A program made the translations under genes and the position numbers. A stretch of DNA of 15,339 bases from UBA8290 sp964230965. GTDB taxonomy: Bacteria > Bacillota_I > Bacilli_A > Acholeplasmatales > Acholeplasmataceae. Below the pieces are notes generated by a model. The model worked only from the letters and a program-made list of their open reading frames with translations. It ran no database searches and was not told the origin of the DNA. The stretch is taken from assembly GCA_964230965.1 (NCBI GenBank), contig CAXRJA010000020.1, forward strand, positions 1 through 15,339, written 5' to 3'. Positions 14,025 to 15,339 of this stretch are shown here, one piece after another; the first letter of the stretch is position 1, and the number at the start of each line of letters is the position of its first letter.

Positions 14025-15339
14025 ATGCAAACAACACATAAAAGTTTATCGAAAACAACACATAAAAGTTTATCGATTAAATTAGAAAACTTATACAAAG
14101 ATTTTGTTGATAAAAAAACAGGAAAAATCACGCGTGCTGTTTGTGATTTTGACGTTGAAATTCCATCTGGAAAACTTGTTGGTCTTTTAGGACCATCTGG
14201 TTGTGGAAAATCAACAACACTTTACATGATTGCAGGACTACTCGCGCCGACAAAAGGTAAGATTTTTTTTGGAGAAACCGAGGTGACAGAACTCGATGCC
14301 GAAAAAAGAGGCATTGGTCTTGTGTTTCAAAATTATGCGTTATATCCGCATATGACCGTTAGAAAAAACATTCTTTTCCCATTAGAAAATATGAACTTAA
14401 AAAAAGTATCTATCGAAAAAGCTTATAGAGAAGCGTTTTTTATAGAGTCGCCAGAAGAAGCAAAGCTTTATTTTGATTATGTGGACGCTTTAGAAAGTCT
14501 TCAAAATAAATATAAAAGGTTGGATAACGACGCATCGAATGAAATAAACAACGCGATTCAAAGATTAAAAGTTGAATATAAAAAAGATAAGAAATTAACG
14601 GTTACAAATAAAGAAAAAACCAAGGCACTCAAGTTAGAATTGAAAAACAAACGCACAGAACTTTCGAATCAATATAAAAAAGAACTCGCTGAAATCGCTA
14701 AAGATGATTTTAAAGCGTTATTTTCTAATTTGAAAAAAACATATTTAGAAAAAGAAAAGACGTATAAAAAAGCATTAAAGGCGAACCCAAAAATAGCCGC
14801 CCCAAAGAGTGTTGCGGGTGTTTTGAAAGCCAAAAAAACAAACTATAAAGCTCAAATGGAAGCAAGTATGTTAGAAATGGTACAACTTGTTGGCATTGAA
14901 GATCAACTTGATAAAAAACCTGCACAACTATCGGGTGGACAACAACAACGTGTTGCGATTGCTAGAGCGCTCGTTAAAAAGCCACAAGTATTGCTTTTAG
15001 ATGAACCGCTATCTAACTTAGATGCACGTTTGCGTTTACAAACCAGAGAAGAAATTAAACGTATTCAAAGAGAAACAGGCATTACAACAATTTTTGTCAC
15101 ACATGATCAAGAAGAGGCAATGTCTATTTCAGATGAAATTGTACTCATGAACTTTGGCGAAGAACAACAAAAAGGACAGCCTCAAGCAGTTTATGATCAA
15201 CCAGCAAACATGTTCTCTGCCAAATTCTTAGGTACCCCACCTATTGGACTTTACCAAGCAAAACTTCAAAAAGGACAAGTTCTTATCGAAGACCAAGTTG
15301 TATTTGCGTCTTCTAAACTTGCTAAAGAAAAAGATAAAG
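14025..15339 (+). CDS. UgpC/MsmK-type sugar ABC transporter ATP-binding protein with large insert, 3' end outside window
   Basis: This ATPase powers a membrane importer, probably for sugars or glycerol phosphate. The 438 codons seen contain Walker A GPSGCGKST (56-64), the Q-loop Q102 in VFQNYALYPHMTV, the signature LSGGQ (302-306), Walker B LLLDEP with D326 and E327, D-loop SNLDARLR and switch H360. Then comes the start of the regulatory domain (YDQPANMFSAKFLGTPPIGL), typical of the MalK/UgpC/MsmK group. Q-loop and signature are 200 residues apart, against about 50 in E. coli MalK. The extra 150 or so residues (about 130-280) are lysine- and glutamate-rich, probably helical. Two tandem copies of an eight-residue unit (TTHKSLS-K/I) precede the domain. 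AGGCGGAGA is the ribosome site. No permease gene is visible before it; partners may lie downstream. Confidence 0.93.
   Translation, partial: MQTTHKSLSKTTHKSLSIKLENLYKDFVDKKTGKITRAVCDFDVEIPSGKLVGLLGPSGCGKSTTLYMIAGLLAPTKGKIFFGETEVTELDAEKRGIGLVFQNYALYPHMTVRKNILFPLENMNLKKVSIEKAYREAFFIESPEEAKLYFDYVDALESLQNKYKRLDNDASNEINNAIQRLKVEYKKDKKLTVTNKEKTKALKLELKNKRTELSNQYKKELAEIAKDDFKALFSNLKKTYLEKEKTYKKALKANPKIAAPKSVAGVLKAKKTNYKAQMEASMLEMVQLVGIEDQLDKKPAQLSGGQQQRVAIARALVKKPQVLLLDEPLSNLDARLRLQTREEIKRIQRETGITTIFVTHDQEEAMSISDEIVLMNFGEEQQKGQPQAVYDQPANMFSAKFLGTPPIGLYQAKLQKGQVLIEDQVVFASSKLAKEKDK
14029..14076 (+). repeat. 24-bp exact tandem duplication at the start of the ABC ATPase gene
   Basis: Positions 14029-14052 and 14053-14076 are identical, beginning AAACAACACATAAAAG and ending TTTATCGA. 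The unit is a multiple of three, so it duplicates eight residues without breaking the frame. It starts four bases after the first base of the ATG. Confidence 0.95.

Noticed and set aside
13946..14131. 61-residue minus-strand frame over the ABC gene leader
   Set aside because: It is antisense to the hairpin and the tandem repeat, and contains a duplicated segment only because of the 24-bp repeat.
1..15339. UGA as tryptophan (mycoplasma code)
   Set aside because: rnpA and yidC end in TGA at sensible positions overlapping the next gene, and Trp is encoded by TGG.
1..15339. Mobile elements, CRISPR arrays, tRNA or rRNA genes
   Set aside because: I saw no transposase, no regularly spaced repeats and no tRNA or rRNA signature sequences; gene order is the conserved origin cluster.

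Overview
The window is a chromosomal replication origin region from an AT-rich, low-GC Gram-positive-type bacterium. Its gene order is the classic Bacillus-like origin order: gyrA-gyrB-recF-yaaA-dnaN-dnaA on the minus strand, then oriC, then rpmH-rnpA-yidC-jag on the plus strand. TGA is a normal stop codon here (it ends rnpA and yidC, and tryptophan is TGG in the genes read), so this is not a code-4 mycoplasma. AT-richness, the small gyrase/RecF operon and a sugar-type ABC ATPase with a large internal insert fit an Acholeplasma/Izemoplasma-like lineage or another deep Mollicutes or Erysipelotrichia relative. That placement is inference.

Left arm (1-7448, minus strand): gyrA (running off the window) follows gyrB, recF and the S4-domain gene yaaA in one tight operon. 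The operon probably starts at an extended -10 promoter directly in front of yaaA. A strong hairpin terminator separates it from the dnaA-dnaN unit. The dnaA-dnaN gap holds a perfect DnaA box, an AT-rich stretch and a probable dnaN promoter, so the origin is probably bipartite.

Centre (7449-7763): this gap of about 315 bp holds five DnaA boxes, three of them perfect TTATCCACA. Two sit in a 16-bp perfect inverted repeat. It also carries a dnaA promoter with a near-perfect DnaA box inside its spacer, and a consensus rpmH promoter pointing the other way. Genes on both sides run away from this point, and base composition flips from T-rich to A-rich across it.

Right arm (7764-15339, plus strand): rpmH ends at a hairpin just before rnpA. 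rnpA, yidC and jag overlap by 3-4 bases each, so ribosomal protein L34, the RNase P protein, the membrane insertase and its RNA-binding partner are co-expressed. Where Bacillus has mnmE-mnmG-rsmG-noc-soj-spo0J, this genome has a membrane-anchored permuted papain-like (YiiX-type) protein, rmuC and asnS, then a UgpC/MsmK-type ABC ATPase with its own promoter and a structured leader.

Most notable: a perfect 20-bp palindrome containing the parS core inside the YiiX-like coding sequence, with no parAB nearby; a YidC lipoprotein with an extra domain of about 190 residues that looks like two Ig-like (Big_3-type) repeats; an ABC ATPase with about 150 extra, lysine-rich residues between Q-loop and signature; a probable leaderless yaaA mRNA; and a leader with a small uORF and a 12-bp hairpin before the ABC gene.
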